Positions 43,727 through 52,789 of a DNA stretch of 64,000 bases are shown in pieces. Below the pieces are notes generated by a model. The model searched no databases and had not been told where the DNA came from. It worked only from the letters and a program-made list of their open reading frames with translations. The first letter of the stretch is position 1. The number at the start of each line of letters is the position of its first letter. The position numbers and the translations under genes were made by a program. Source of the DNA: Vibrio xiamenensis (lineage in GTDB: Bacteria; Pseudomonadota; Gammaproteobacteria; Enterobacterales; Vibrionaceae); NCBI RefSeq assembly GCF_900100015.1, contig NZ_FNDD01000033.1, positions 1-64,000 on the forward strand, given 5' to 3'.

Positions 43727-44170
43727 TTAAGCTTGCGCTAAAGCTCGTTGAATACGGGGTTTGACGATAAATACCATGATCATTGCAATCACATAGCCTA
43801 GTGGCAACGCGCGAACTAAGGTAAACGCCCAAACTGAAACAAAGCTCGCAACGTCTGTCACATTCTGCGTACCAAGAGCTGAAATCACTGCCAGAATCGA
43901 TTCAATGCACAAGGCAATAAATACACACTGAATCAGCTTTTGGTACAGTGGGTTAATATTAGGGAGCATTTTGGCCACCCATATCGATATTTTCATGATC
44001 ATCAATCCCGCAATCGGCACAATCACCAGCAGTGAAAACACGAATGCACTTAGCCAATTGAACCAAAATTCTTGATTCATGCCGTGGTTGAGGTAGGTCA
44101 TAAAACAAGTAATGCTAGCCACGATGCATATCGGTGCCGGTAATGTGATCGCAATTTTACGTAAATTCAT
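43727..44170 (-). CDS. DUF2798 membrane protein
   Basis: The 147-residue protein has four membrane segments arranged as two similar halves, as in DUF2798 proteins; the stretch FWFNWLSAFVFSLLVIVPIAG is typical. Function is unknown. It is divergent from a MarR gene with two operator-like palindromes between them, so it is probably under MarR control and could be an efflux or stress protein. I chose the ATG at 44170; a TTG at 44203 would place codons inside the operator. Confidence 0.75.
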   Translation of the reverse strand: MNLRKIAITLPAPICIVASITCFMTYLNHGMNQEFWFNWLSAFVFSLLVIVPIAGLMIMKISIWVAKMLPNINPLYQKLIQCVFIALCIESILAVISALGTQNVTDVASFVSVWAFTLVRALPLGYVIAMIMVFIVKPRIQRALAQA

Positions 44171-44188
44171 TTGTCGCACGCAGTAGTT

Positions 44189-44205
44189 GGTTGATATAGT
44201 CAACC
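44189..44205. promoter_or_regulatory. MarR-type operator 1
   Basis: GGTTGA-N5-TCAACC is a perfect 6+6 inverted repeat between the DUF2798 and MarR genes, 19 bp from the DUF2798 start. The same core GTTGA-N5-TCAAC recurs 28 bp away. Confidence 0.75.
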
Positions 44206-44217
44206 ATATTCTAGGTA

Positions 44218-44233
44218 GTTGACAATATCAACC
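44218..44233. promoter_or_regulatory. MarR-type operator 2
   Basis: GTTGA-N5-TCAAC stands directly before the MarR start codon at 44236. Its place leaves no room for a Shine-Dalgarno sequence, so the marR-like gene may have a very short or no leader. Repressor bound here would block its own transcription. Confidence 0.72.
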
Positions 44234-44235
44234 AT

Positions 44236-44661
44236 ATGAAAAGTAGTAGTATTGAACGTCACATCGCGCACCTGTCTCAATGCCTGCGCGAAACCATCAC
44301 CACTCAAATGGCTAAACAGCACATTTCATTAAGTTTTTTCCAAGGCTTAATCTTGCTACATATTGGCGAATTCGAGCGTTGCACTGCTCACGATTTGGTG
44401 GTGCAAACCAAAAAGGACAAGGCGCAAATTACTCGCCTGGTAAACGAATTAATTGAGCTAAAGATGGTGGTGCGAGAAAAATCGCAGCAAGATAAGCGCC
44501 AATCACTGCTCAGCTTAACGGATGAGGGAATCGTGTTATTTGCTCAAATTAAGCAGCTACGGGCAGAAATCAAACAGCAAATGACTCAAGGCCTAAGCGA
44601 TGGACAGCAACAACAACTGCAGCAATGGCTTGGTGTGATGGAACGCAACCTCAGCCATTAA
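44236..44661 (+). CDS. MarR-family repressor
   Basis: The 141-residue winged-helix protein shows the MarR core (CTAHDLVVQTKKDKAQITRLVNELIELKMVVREKSQQDKRQSLLSLTDEG, about residues 52-101), where the DKRQ loop is the wing. It probably represses itself and the divergent DUF2798 gene. No ribosome binding site is visible before the ATG, because the operator occupies that place. Confidence 0.88.
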   Translation: MKSSSIERHIAHLSQCLRETITTQMAKQHISLSFFQGLILLHIGEFERCTAHDLVVQTKKDKAQITRLVNELIELKMVVREKSQQDKRQSLLSLTDEGIVLFAQIKQLRAEIKQQMTQGLSDGQQQQLQQWLGVMERNLSH

Positions 44662-44777
44662 CGATTAAGATTGGCCATCAAGGCACTGGCAATTTTCTGC
44701 TCAAGCCGAGATTGAAATGGCCCGCCACGCTCGCTAGGATAGAAACTTGTTCAAGCAAGGAAGCTTAGGAACTCGCC

Positions 44778-45917
44778 ATGCCCACACTCCGCATTCACCA
44801 TCAGATCAATGAAATAGACTCAAACCAGTGGGATGCGCTTTGCGACAATGACTACCCTTTTTTGCGCCACGCTTTTTTGCTGGCGCTTGAGGAAAGCGGT
44901 TGCGTCTGCGATGACACCGGCTGGCATCCACTGCATTTAAGCTTGCATCAAGATGACCAGCTTATCGCCGCCATGCCGCTGTATCTTAAAACCCATTCTT
45001 GGGGCGAGTACGTGTTTGATTGGTCGTGGCAAGAAGCTTGGCAGCAAGCCGGTTATGAATATTTTCCCAAGCTGGTGACGGCGATCCCCTTTACCCCATC
45101 AACCGGCCCGCGGCTAATTTACGCTCGCGACAAAATCACCTTTGATGAAGTACTAACGCTGTTCGTTTCCACGGTGCGAGAGCTTTGTGATGAGCACAAA
45201 TTTTCCAGTTGGTCTGGGCTGTTTATCCCATCAGACTCGCTGCCAACTTGGCAAAGCGCACAGTTGATGACGCGCCAAGATTGTCAATTCCATTGGTATA
45301 ATCGCGGCTACCAGAATTTTGATGACTTCTTGCAAACCTTTACTTCCAGAAAGCGCAAAAACGTGCGCAAAGAGCGCGCTAAAATTGCAAGCCAAAACAT
45401 TCAATTACGCTATTATCACGGTGAAGACATCACACCTGATTTGCTAGATGTTTTCTTTGATTTCTACCAACTCACTTACCTCAAACACGGCCACTATGGT
45501 CACCTCAATAAAGACTTTTTTTCGCGTTTGATCACCTGTATGCCTGAGCAAATCGTGTTAGTGATGGCTTACATTGATGAGCGCCCAGTGGCAGCAGCGT
45601 GGTCGTTTAAAGACACCACCACGTTATACGGCCGTTATTGGGGCTGTGAACAAGAGTTTGATAGCTTGCATTTTGAGACTTGCTACTATCAAGGTATTGA
45701 ATACTGCATCGCCCACTCACTGGACCATTTTGACCCCGGCGCTCAAGGCGAACATAAAATCCAACGCGGCTTTGAGCCCATTGCCACTTGGTCAGTACAT
45801 TGGATTGCCACCGCGCCGTTTCGCACTGCTGTGGAGCGTTTTTTGCAGCAAGAACAGCAATATATGCAGGATAAAATGGTCGAGCTTGCAAGCTACTTGC
45901 CGTTCCACCAGCAATAA
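44778..45917 (+). CDS. FemAB-like GNAT-fold protein (DUF482 / PF04339 type)
   Basis: The 379-residue protein matches the FemAB-like family often annotated as peptidoglycan biosynthesis or recognition. Typical stretches are PFLRHAFLLALEESGCV, FTSRKRKNVRKERAKI (basic segment near residue 195) and RYWGCEQEFDSLHFETCYYQGIEYCI (near residue 280). The fold suggests aminoacyl or acyl transfer, but no substrate is established. AGGAA lies before the ATG. It is a single gene, convergent with a glycosyltransferase gene. Confidence 0.82.
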   Translation: MPTLRIHHQINEIDSNQWDALCDNDYPFLRHAFLLALEESGCVCDDTGWHPLHLSLHQDDQLIAAMPLYLKTHSWGEYVFDWSWQEAWQQAGYEYFPKLVTAIPFTPSTGPRLIYARDKITFDEVLTLFVSTVRELCDEHKFSSWSGLFIPSDSLPTWQSAQLMTRQDCQFHWYNRGYQNFDDFLQTFTSRKRKNVRKERAKIASQNIQLRYYHGEDITPDLLDVFFDFYQLTYLKHGHYGHLNKDFFSRLITCMPEQIVLVMAYIDERPVAAAWSFKDTTTLYGRYWGCEQEFDSLHFETCYYQGIEYCIAHSLDHFDPGAQGEHKIQRGFEPIATWSVHWIATAPFRTAVERFLQQEQQYMQDKMVELASYLPFHQQ

Positions 45918-45960
45918 CTCACCTTGCTGTTTCCCGCTAATTTGGCTGCGCGTGACGTTA

Positions 45961-46716
45961 CTACGCTCGCGGCCTTTTTAACGCTTGGCGCTCTTTGAGC
46001 ACAATAGGAAAAATCTGCCAGCCATCGACCAGATAACGCTTCGCCAAACGCTTGGGACTTTGCGCCAGTCGAAACAGCCATTCGCAATTTGCTCGGCGCA
46101 CAAACTCCGGGGCGCGCTTCTCTTCACCTGCCAGAAACAAAAGCGATGCGCCGATACACAGATAGCAACCACTCACCCCGCGGGCACGTAACCGATCAGC
46201 CACAATCTCTTGTTTAGGGCTACCTACCGCCAGAAAAATAATGTCGGCATCGGCTTGCTGACACACCGCAACGCATTTATCGATTTGACCTTCATCGCTA
46301 TCAAACCCCATCGGCGGATTATGATGGGTGAGCTTGGCAATGGGATAAATCGCGGCGATTTTCTCGACCACTTCGTCGCTGGCACCGATAATGGCGATCG
46401 ATATCGATTGATGACTCACAAGTTGTTCAAACAGCCGCGCGGTTAAATCGCTGCCCGAAACCAAACTGTTGATGGGATTGCCTATCGCTTGTGAGAATAA
46501 CTTGAGAACCCGAGAATCGTTTAAATACACATCCGCTTTGGCGTAAATATCATGAAATTGGCGATCCTTTTCATAGCGAATCACGTGGTCGACATTGGGG
46601 GTCACAATCATTTTGTGATTGTATTTCCCGCCTAATATGTCATTCGCCATGGTGTTTAAACCGGTATTAAAAAAGCGGATGCCAAACACTGTGGTAAATG
46701 CGTCACTTTGAGTCAT
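45961..46716 (-). CDS. WecG/TagA/CpsF family glycosyltransferase (GT26)
   Basis: The 251-residue glycosyltransferase shows the family's TPNVDHV motif near residue 39, SGSDLTARLFEQL near 88 and the VGSPKQEIVADRLRARGV stretch near 164. GT26 enzymes move an N-acetyl-mannosamine-type sugar to a lipid-linked primer. Presence near GDP-mannose genes suggests a role in exopolysaccharide or O-antigen, though the other genes of such a locus are not here. The C-terminal amphipathic part (WQIFPIVLKERQALKR) may touch the membrane. Confidence 0.9.
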   Translation of the reverse strand: MTQSDAFTTVFGIRFFNTGLNTMANDILGGKYNHKMIVTPNVDHVIRYEKDRQFHDIYAKADVYLNDSRVLKLFSQAIGNPINSLVSGSDLTARLFEQLVSHQSISIAIIGASDEVVEKIAAIYPIAKLTHHNPPMGFDSDEGQIDKCVAVCQQADADIIFLAVGSPKQEIVADRLRARGVSGCYLCIGASLLFLAGEEKRAPEFVRRANCEWLFRLAQSPKRLAKRYLVDGWQIFPIVLKERQALKRPRA

Positions 46717-46915
46717 AGCCTTGCTCCCTCACACGCCTTAAAAAGTTCGATCAAGAACGACGTTTACGGCTAAGCCGAACATTTTTTGTGCGGCTTAACT
46801 AACCGTAATCAACAAACGCCAAGGCTGTATTAGCGTACGGTTAATATTCTGATCGTAGCGTGTTAGTGGAAGAGAAATTGATAGTGATGAGACAAATAAA
46901 CCTCGCCAAAAGAGG

Positions 46916-48343
46916 TTATTTCACTGACCAAGTTTGGCTTAGAGTGACATCCGATAGACCCTTGTCATCAAAGTGCTTGATGAGCGAGGTGAGCATTGTC
47001 AGTTTGTCTGATAATAACTTGCTATCCTTGCGAGTTTCGATATTTAAACGCAGCACAGGTTCGGTGTTGGACATGCGTAAATTAAACCGCCAAGTGTCAA
47101 AGCAGACATCTAAGCCGTCGATATAAGAAATGGTCGCAGCTTGAGGCCACGAATAATGCTCAATGCCACTCATAATCTGCTCTGGTGAATTGACTGTGAA
47201 GTTGATTTCACCTGAACTTGGGAAACGCGCCTTGCAATCGCCAAGCAAGTCACTGAGCGGTTTATCTTTAATGCTTAGCAGTTCAATCAATAGCAGCCAG
47301 GGAATCATACCGCTATCGCAATAAGCAAAGTCGCGAAAGTAATGATGCGCACTCATCTCACCGCCATAAATGGCATCTTCGTCGCGCATGCGCGCTTTAA
47401 TATAAGCATGACCCGTTTTCGATTTCACGCCTCGGCCACCACACTCGGCAATAATGGCTTCGGTGTTCCAGTAGACGCGCGGGTCGTAAATGATGGTTTC
47501 ATGAGCATTTTTTTGCAAAAAAGCTTCGGCGAGCAGACCGACAATGTAATAACCTTCAACGAAATCACCGTGCTGATCGAAAAAGAAACAGCGGTCAAAA
47601 TCGCCATCCCATGCGATGCCAATATCGGCTTGATGGTTGCGCACCGTCTGTGCCGTTTGCGCGCGATTTTCGACCAAAAGTGGATTGGGGATGCCGTTAG
47701 GAAAGCTTGAATCCGGCTGATGATTCATTTTGATAAACTCGACAGCAGCGCCGAGCGTTTCAAAGCGGCGTTCAATCTCATCAATCACATGTCCTGCTAC
47801 GCCATTTCCCGCATTCACCACCAGCTTAAGCGGTTTGAGCTTTGTGGCGTCGATGTACGACAGCAGATGATCAACATAAGCGGTTAAGTTGCTGCGAGTT
47901 TGATATTCACCGCGAACTGGCGCTGCATCGAACTCATTTTTCTCGGCTAAACGTTTTATTTCGTTCAGCCCAGAATCATTACTAATTGGTTTTGAGTGCT
48001 CACGCACCAGTTTCATGCCGTTGTAATTAATTGGGTTATGTGACGCCGTCACGACAATTCCACCATCGAGATTCAGCTGCCAGGTTGCAAAGTAGATCTC
48101 TTCGGTGCCCACTAATCCAATATCAATCACATCGCAGCCGCCATCAAGCAACCCATCGGCTAATGCCTGTTTGAGCCCAGCGCTGGTTTCACGGGCATCA
48201 CCACCGACCACGACTCGTCTGGCTTTGGTGAACTGGGCATAGGCACGGCCAATTCGGTAGGCGATATCGGCATTCAACTCCTCGCCCAATTTGCCGCGAA
48301 TATCATAGGCTTTAAAACACGACAGTAATTGAGTAGTTGCCAT
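46916..48343 (-). CDS. cpsG: phosphomannomutase CpsG/ManB
   Basis: The 475-residue alpha-D-phosphohexomutase converts mannose 6-phosphate to mannose 1-phosphate. The phosphoserine loop TASHNPINYNGMK (near residue 100), the Mg loop DGDFDRCFFF near 243 and the sugar loop GGEMSAHHYF near 330 are intact. It follows cpsB by 14 bp and forms a two-gene GDP-mannose operon. Confidence 0.94.
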   Translation of the reverse strand: MATTQLLSCFKAYDIRGKLGEELNADIAYRIGRAYAQFTKARRVVVGGDARETSAGLKQALADGLLDGGCDVIDIGLVGTEEIYFATWQLNLDGGIVVTASHNPINYNGMKLVREHSKPISNDSGLNEIKRLAEKNEFDAAPVRGEYQTRSNLTAYVDHLLSYIDATKLKPLKLVVNAGNGVAGHVIDEIERRFETLGAAVEFIKMNHQPDSSFPNGIPNPLLVENRAQTAQTVRNHQADIGIAWDGDFDRCFFFDQHGDFVEGYYIVGLLAEAFLQKNAHETIIYDPRVYWNTEAIIAECGGRGVKSKTGHAYIKARMRDEDAIYGGEMSAHHYFRDFAYCDSGMIPWLLLIELLSIKDKPLSDLLGDCKARFPSSGEINFTVNSPEQIMSGIEHYSWPQAATISYIDGLDVCFDTWRFNLRMSNTEPVLRLNIETRKDSKLLSDKLTMLTSLIKHFDDKGLSDVTLSQTWSVK

Positions 48344-48357
48344 GAGCTCTCCTTTGA

Positions 48358-49764
48358 CTATTTTCGGCCATAACGGTCATCGAAACGCACAATATCGTCT
48401 TCACCAAGGTAACTACCGGTTTGCACTTCGATCATTTCAAGAGGAATATTGCCTGGGTTTTCAAGGGCATGAACCGAGCCAAGCGGAATATAAATCGACT
48501 CATCTTCACTGACCAATTTGGTTGTCTCACCGTTGGTCACTTTGGCAGTACCAGAAACCACGATCCAGTGTTCAGAGCGGTGATAATGCATCTGCAGTGA
48601 GAGTTTTTCGCCGGGATTCACCGTGATACGTTTAACTTGATCGCGCGCACCAACGTCGACAGAATCGTACTTACCCCAAGGTCGATACACTTCGCGATGA
48701 ACACTGTGTTCGCTGCGCCCAGTCGATTTCAGCTGTTCGACAATTTGCTTGATGTCTTGCACGTGATGCTTATCGGCAATTAGCACTGCATCTTTGGTTT
48801 CCACCACCACAATGTCATCAACCCCCACCGCAGCGATCATTTTATCTTCTGCATTGAAATAGCTGTTGAGACAATCGTGAGTCAGCACATCGCCGCGTTT
48901 AACATTGCCTGAGTCATCTTTGACCACCATGTCCCACAGCGCATCCCAAGAACCGATGTCATGCCAACCTGCATCAAGCGGTACCACAACCGCACTTTGG
49001 GTTTTCTCCATCACCGCGTAATCAATCGAATCACTCGGACAAGTGGCAAATATCGCCTCATCCACGCGCACAAAATCCATATCGCTAGTTGGGTCGCTGA
49101 CCGCTTGCTGGCAAATTTCAAAGATGTCTGGTCGATATTGCGCCAGCTCATCTAAGTAACGCGATGCCTTAAACAGAAACATGCCGCTGTTCCAGTAAAA
49201 CTCGCCGCTGGCAACATACTGCTCAGCTAATGGTAAATCGGGCTTTTCAACAAACTGCTCAACCTGATAGGCGCAGCCCAAATCCTTGCCGCGCTTAATG
49301 TAACCATAACCCGTTTCCGGATGATCGGGGACGATACCAAAGGTTACCATCTTGCCCTGTTTGGCAGCCTTCACCGCTTGTTTAACACTGCTCTCAAACG
49401 CCGCTTGCTCAGTGATGACATGGTCAGCGGCTAATACCAGCATGAGCGAATCTTCGCTGTGAGCCCGCAAGTAAAGGGCGGCAAGGGCAATCGCCGGCGC
49501 GGTATTACGACCTTGCGGCTCCAAAATAATCTGTCCAAGCCGGTCAATTTCACGCAGCTGCTCAGCGGCTAAAAACCGATGTTCTTCATTGCAAATGACA
49601 ATATTGGGCAAAGATGCCAGCGCGTCGGCACGCAGCACCGTTTCTTGCAGCATGCTTTTATCACTGACCAATTTCAAAAATTGCTTGGGTCTTTGCGTGC
49701 GTGACATTGGCCAAAGCCGCGAGCCAACGCCGCCTGCCATGATCACAGGGGTGATATTTTCCAT
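48358..49764 (-). CDS. cpsB: mannose-1-phosphate guanylyltransferase / mannose-6-phosphate isomerase CpsB/ManC
   Basis: The 468-residue bifunctional type II enzyme has an N-terminal nucleotidyltransferase (VIMAGGVGSRLWPMSRTQRPKQF near residue 8; FVEKPDLPLAEQY near 165) and a C-terminal cupin isomerase domain (GEKLSLQMHYHRSEHWIVVSGTA near 390). It makes GDP-mannose and can isomerise fructose 6-phosphate and mannose 6-phosphate. It is first of the cpsB-cpsG operon. A 650-bp AT-rich region lies upstream. Confidence 0.95.
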   Translation of the reverse strand: MENITPVIMAGGVGSRLWPMSRTQRPKQFLKLVSDKSMLQETVLRADALASLPNIVICNEEHRFLAAEQLREIDRLGQIILEPQGRNTAPAIALAALYLRAHSEDSLMLVLAADHVITEQAAFESSVKQAVKAAKQGKMVTFGIVPDHPETGYGYIKRGKDLGCAYQVEQFVEKPDLPLAEQYVASGEFYWNSGMFLFKASRYLDELAQYRPDIFEICQQAVSDPTSDMDFVRVDEAIFATCPSDSIDYAVMEKTQSAVVVPLDAGWHDIGSWDALWDMVVKDDSGNVKRGDVLTHDCLNSYFNAEDKMIAAVGVDDIVVVETKDAVLIADKHHVQDIKQIVEQLKSTGRSEHSVHREVYRPWGKYDSVDVGARDQVKRITVNPGEKLSLQMHYHRSEHWIVVSGTAKVTNGETTKLVSEDESIYIPLGSVHALENPGNIPLEMIEVQTGSYLGEDDIVRFDDRYGRK

Positions 49765-50416
49765 AATCTTCGTTCCGTTCAGCGCTTGTTATTCAATACG
49801 AGTTAAAAGCGTAATATTTGAAAACTAAACAGTTGCGAAATACATAACTGCTGCGAACCCTAAAAGACAAAATTGACACATCTACTTTTCAATCTCGAAA
49901 TAGGAAATTCAATTAAAGTCTTGATATAGCAACCTAGATAAACGGTATCGTTGAAGTGATTAAAATGAAATGAAGATTCTGAAATCGAAAAGCAATATGA
50001 AGATAAAGAATGACATACAATAAGTTAATCAATAAAAACCGTTTAGAAAAAATCTACACAGGATGATTGAGAAACACAGCGCTTACACTGTCAAAAAACC
50101 AGCCCAATATTTACAATAAATCCCTATATATCAATACAATAAAAAGAACCGCTAAACAAAAAACAATAATACATGACCTTATTTCATTAAATTTAAGTTC
50201 GACATTGCGATGAAAATAATTTTTAAACGCTTAACTTACGTATTTTTAGACTAAACATACACGGCATTAATAATAAAATTAAAACCAACTTTAATTAAAG
50301 GATACAAGTGATTATATCGATAATATTTCTCTAATCTTCACGATTGAACAAATAACAATGGCGCTGTTTTAGCGCCATTGGATTAAGACATTTAATTTAA
50401 GGGACTCAGAAAAATA
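49765..50416. other. AT-rich intergenic region upstream of cpsB
   Basis: This is the longest gene-free stretch of the window (652 bp). It is visibly much richer in A and T than its neighbours, with many short A- and T-tracts, a pattern often bound by H-NS. It should hold the cpsB promoter. I find no RfaH ops element, no coding frame with a good start, and only the terminator at 50356-50380. Confidence 0.55.
50356..50380 (-). terminator. terminator of the peptide-uptake operon
   Basis: A perfect 10-bp stem (CAATGGCGCT / AGCGCCATTG) with a five-base loop is followed on the minus strand by TTATTTG. It lies about 40 bp after the last gene of the operon. Confidence 0.8.
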
Positions 50417-51547
50417 TTAACACTGCAATAAGGTTCTCGGCGCTGTAGTTAAACGTTCGCCGCCCTCTTTACCAACCCGCACCGTTTCACTAAAACCTAA
50501 ACGCCCTGCCGAGATATACATATGGAATACCATGTTTTCTTCCAGCAACCATTCGGCTTTGGGATGAAAACAGAGCGAGAAATCTGACAATCTAGGCGTG
50601 CGCGCATACAGGCCAAGCGCATAACCAGTGACATTGGTGTAACTCGACCTCAGCCCCGCAGCCAACACTTGCTCGCGAACAATTCGGTCGATATCGCACG
50701 CTTTGACACCGGGTTTCATCGCAGCAATCTGCTGGTCTTGAATATCAATCAGTTGCTTTGCGGTGTACTTGAGCGCTTCACTCGCTGCGCCAAACACCAT
50801 CGGCCGCATTAAGCGCGCGCTGTAATTAGCGACTTTCGGAATCAATTCAACATGCAAGACATCGCCAGTTTGCAGTGGTTCATCAAGTTGATGCGAGTGC
50901 AAAAACTCGTTGTCACCACTTGAGCGCACAATTGGCCCGGCATCGCCGCTATCGGCTCCTAGCCGCATAAAGCTCGCGGATGCAATCGCGGCCGCTTCGC
51001 GGGCGCTATCACCAAGGCGGATCTGCTCACTGATGGTCTGCATGGTATGGTCAGCAATACGCGCGGCGCGTTTAAGGTTGGCGATTTCACTGGTAAATTT
51101 CACTTGGCGAAGCACATCGCCACTGGTGTCAAGCGCCACGAATTGCGCCTCACCTAAACCGTGAGACAATTTAGACCAACTCTCTACCGTGCAACCATAG
51201 GAGTGATGGTCAAATGCGATGTGGGCATTGGCAAACCCTTTGGCGATGATGGAGTCCATCACCACTTGCCAAGGGTTGTTCTCATCCTCATAACTGACGA
51301 TGTCACTGACCCACGACGCGTTGACACAAGGCGCGCGGTCAATATCGCGAATCACGTACCAAGGCTCACCTTGAGCGGGGACTAAAAGCACTCGATATAA
51401 AGTTTCTGAGGAAGTAAAACCGCCAAGCCACTGCATCAACTCAGCTTGATCCACCACCAAAAGATCGGCGTTCACCGCTTGCATAGCGTCGCGTACTCTG
51501 GCGATACGCGGCGCGTATTCTGCGGCTAAATCTGGTTGGTCACTCAT
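50417..51547 (-). CDS. M24-fold (creatinase/prolidase-like) protein lacking most metal ligands
   Basis: The 376-residue protein has the creatinase N-terminal domain (about 1-145) and the pita-bread M24 domain. Compared with aminopeptidase P or prolidase, the ligand positions are changed: the first Asp position reads Glu234 (VELIP), the second Ala244 (YSARL), the HGIG His is absent (GYALGL, 308-313), and the next Glu position reads FHM (341-343). Only Glu354 (FSETV) fits. It may work without metal, as creatinase does, on a C-N bond in a small molecule. It is last in the operon. Confidence 0.8.
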   Translation of the reverse strand: MSDQPDLAAEYAPRIARVRDAMQAVNADLLVVDQAELMQWLGGFTSSETLYRVLLVPAQGEPWYVIRDIDRAPCVNASWVSDIVSYEDENNPWQVVMDSIIAKGFANAHIAFDHHSYGCTVESWSKLSHGLGEAQFVALDTSGDVLRQVKFTSEIANLKRAARIADHTMQTISEQIRLGDSAREAAAIASASFMRLGADSGDAGPIVRSSGDNEFLHSHQLDEPLQTGDVLHVELIPKVANYSARLMRPMVFGAASEALKYTAKQLIDIQDQQIAAMKPGVKACDIDRIVREQVLAAGLRSSYTNVTGYALGLYARTPRLSDFSLCFHPKAEWLLEENMVFHMYISAGRLGFSETVRVGKEGGERLTTAPRTLLQC

Positions 51548-51557
51548 TTTTCTGCCT

Positions 51558-52772
51558 TTATGCTAACTGACAGATATCGATGATGGTTAGCATGTAGATG
51601 CGAATCATATCGATAAAGTCATCGAGCTCGACGCGCTCGTCGGGCATGGTGTTGTACTTACCACCTGGGCCGCACACCACACCTTCCATGCCAAGCATTT
51701 GGTAAAAGTGCGCCGCATCGGTGCCGTAAAATGCCGGCGGCGTGATCGCGCCCGTCGGTTGATCGCAGCCGCGTACTTCTTGATAGGCGCGATTAATCGA
51801 TTTCACAATCTTGGAGCTAGCTGAGACTTCAAACGGCTGCATCAGCGGCATGGTCGCGCTGTCGTTGATCACTTTGCCTTTAAGGCCGGGGTGACGGGCA
51901 CACAGCTCGTCAACTTTTTGCTGCATATCGGCCACGACGCTATCCACGTTCTGTCCTGGCGCGAAACGTGCCGAGCCACGCAGCTTGGCAAAATCAGCCA
52001 CTTGCGGTGGACGCCACTCTTCAAGGTTGCGACCCAGCGCAGCGTGAACCACACCAATATGGCCACGGTTAATTTTTAAATGCTCGTCTGATTTCGCGCC
52101 GCTGAACGTCATGCTGTTGATGATAGGCACTAACTCTGACGCCGCAGCAAGGGCGTCAACCGCCTCTTCACGCTTAGACAAATGGCGCGTATCGCCGATG
52201 AGCTCAATAGTAAACATCAACGAACCCGCGTGCATCGTCATGGCGTTAAGGTCGGTCGGCTCACTATTGATAAAGTAATCGGCGCGCACGCCCTGTTCAA
52301 TCGCGGCGATGGTGCCGATGCCGCCCTGCAGTTCGCCAACCACATAAGTCAGAATCACATCGCCTTTGAGTCTCACTCCCGCGTCCATCAAGGTTTTCAC
52401 CGCGCAAAAATACGCCGCATCGCCAGCTTTCATATTCGAAACGCCAATGCCATAGATAAACTGCGCATCGACTTTGCCTGCCCACGGATCCACCGTCCAA
52501 CCCTCGGTTACCGGATTGGTATCCAAATGACCGTTAAACAGCAAGCTCGAACCGCCGCCTTGACCAGCCCAACGCCCGATGGCATTAAGCCGCTCGCCGG
52601 GGACCGGTTGCAACTCGCTGTCTAAACCTTGGTTGAGCATTTGCTCATTCATATAACGGGCTAACTCGCGCTCACCCTCGGTTTCGCTGTAGCTTTTGTG
52701 CTGCACCATGCGAGCGAGAAATTCGATACACGCCTTGCGATCGATTTGTTCCAACAACTGTTTTTGATTCAT
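51558..52772 (-). CDS. M20-fold protein with substituted active site
   Basis: The 404-residue protein has the M20 two-domain plan. GHLDTNP (His82, Asp84) is kept, but the bridging Asp position reads Asn113 (VSNMKAG), the catalytic EE pair reads GE (Gly146-Glu147 in VVGELQGG), SEPTD keeps Glu171, and the late His reads Asn in YNTMPDERV. A normal two-zinc peptidase mechanism seems unlikely. It could be a changed hydrolase, or a binding protein. It stands between the ATPase and M24 genes of the operon. Confidence 0.8.
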   Translation of the reverse strand: MNQKQLLEQIDRKACIEFLARMVQHKSYSETEGERELARYMNEQMLNQGLDSELQPVPGERLNAIGRWAGQGGGSSLLFNGHLDTNPVTEGWTVDPWAGKVDAQFIYGIGVSNMKAGDAAYFCAVKTLMDAGVRLKGDVILTYVVGELQGGIGTIAAIEQGVRADYFINSEPTDLNAMTMHAGSLMFTIELIGDTRHLSKREEAVDALAAASELVPIINSMTFSGAKSDEHLKINRGHIGVVHAALGRNLEEWRPPQVADFAKLRGSARFAPGQNVDSVVADMQQKVDELCARHPGLKGKVINDSATMPLMQPFEVSASSKIVKSINRAYQEVRGCDQPTGAITPPAFYGTDAAHFYQMLGMEGVVCGPGGKYNTMPDERVELDDFIDMIRIYMLTIIDICQLA

Positions 52773-52789
52773 AAAAACGCTTTATTCCT

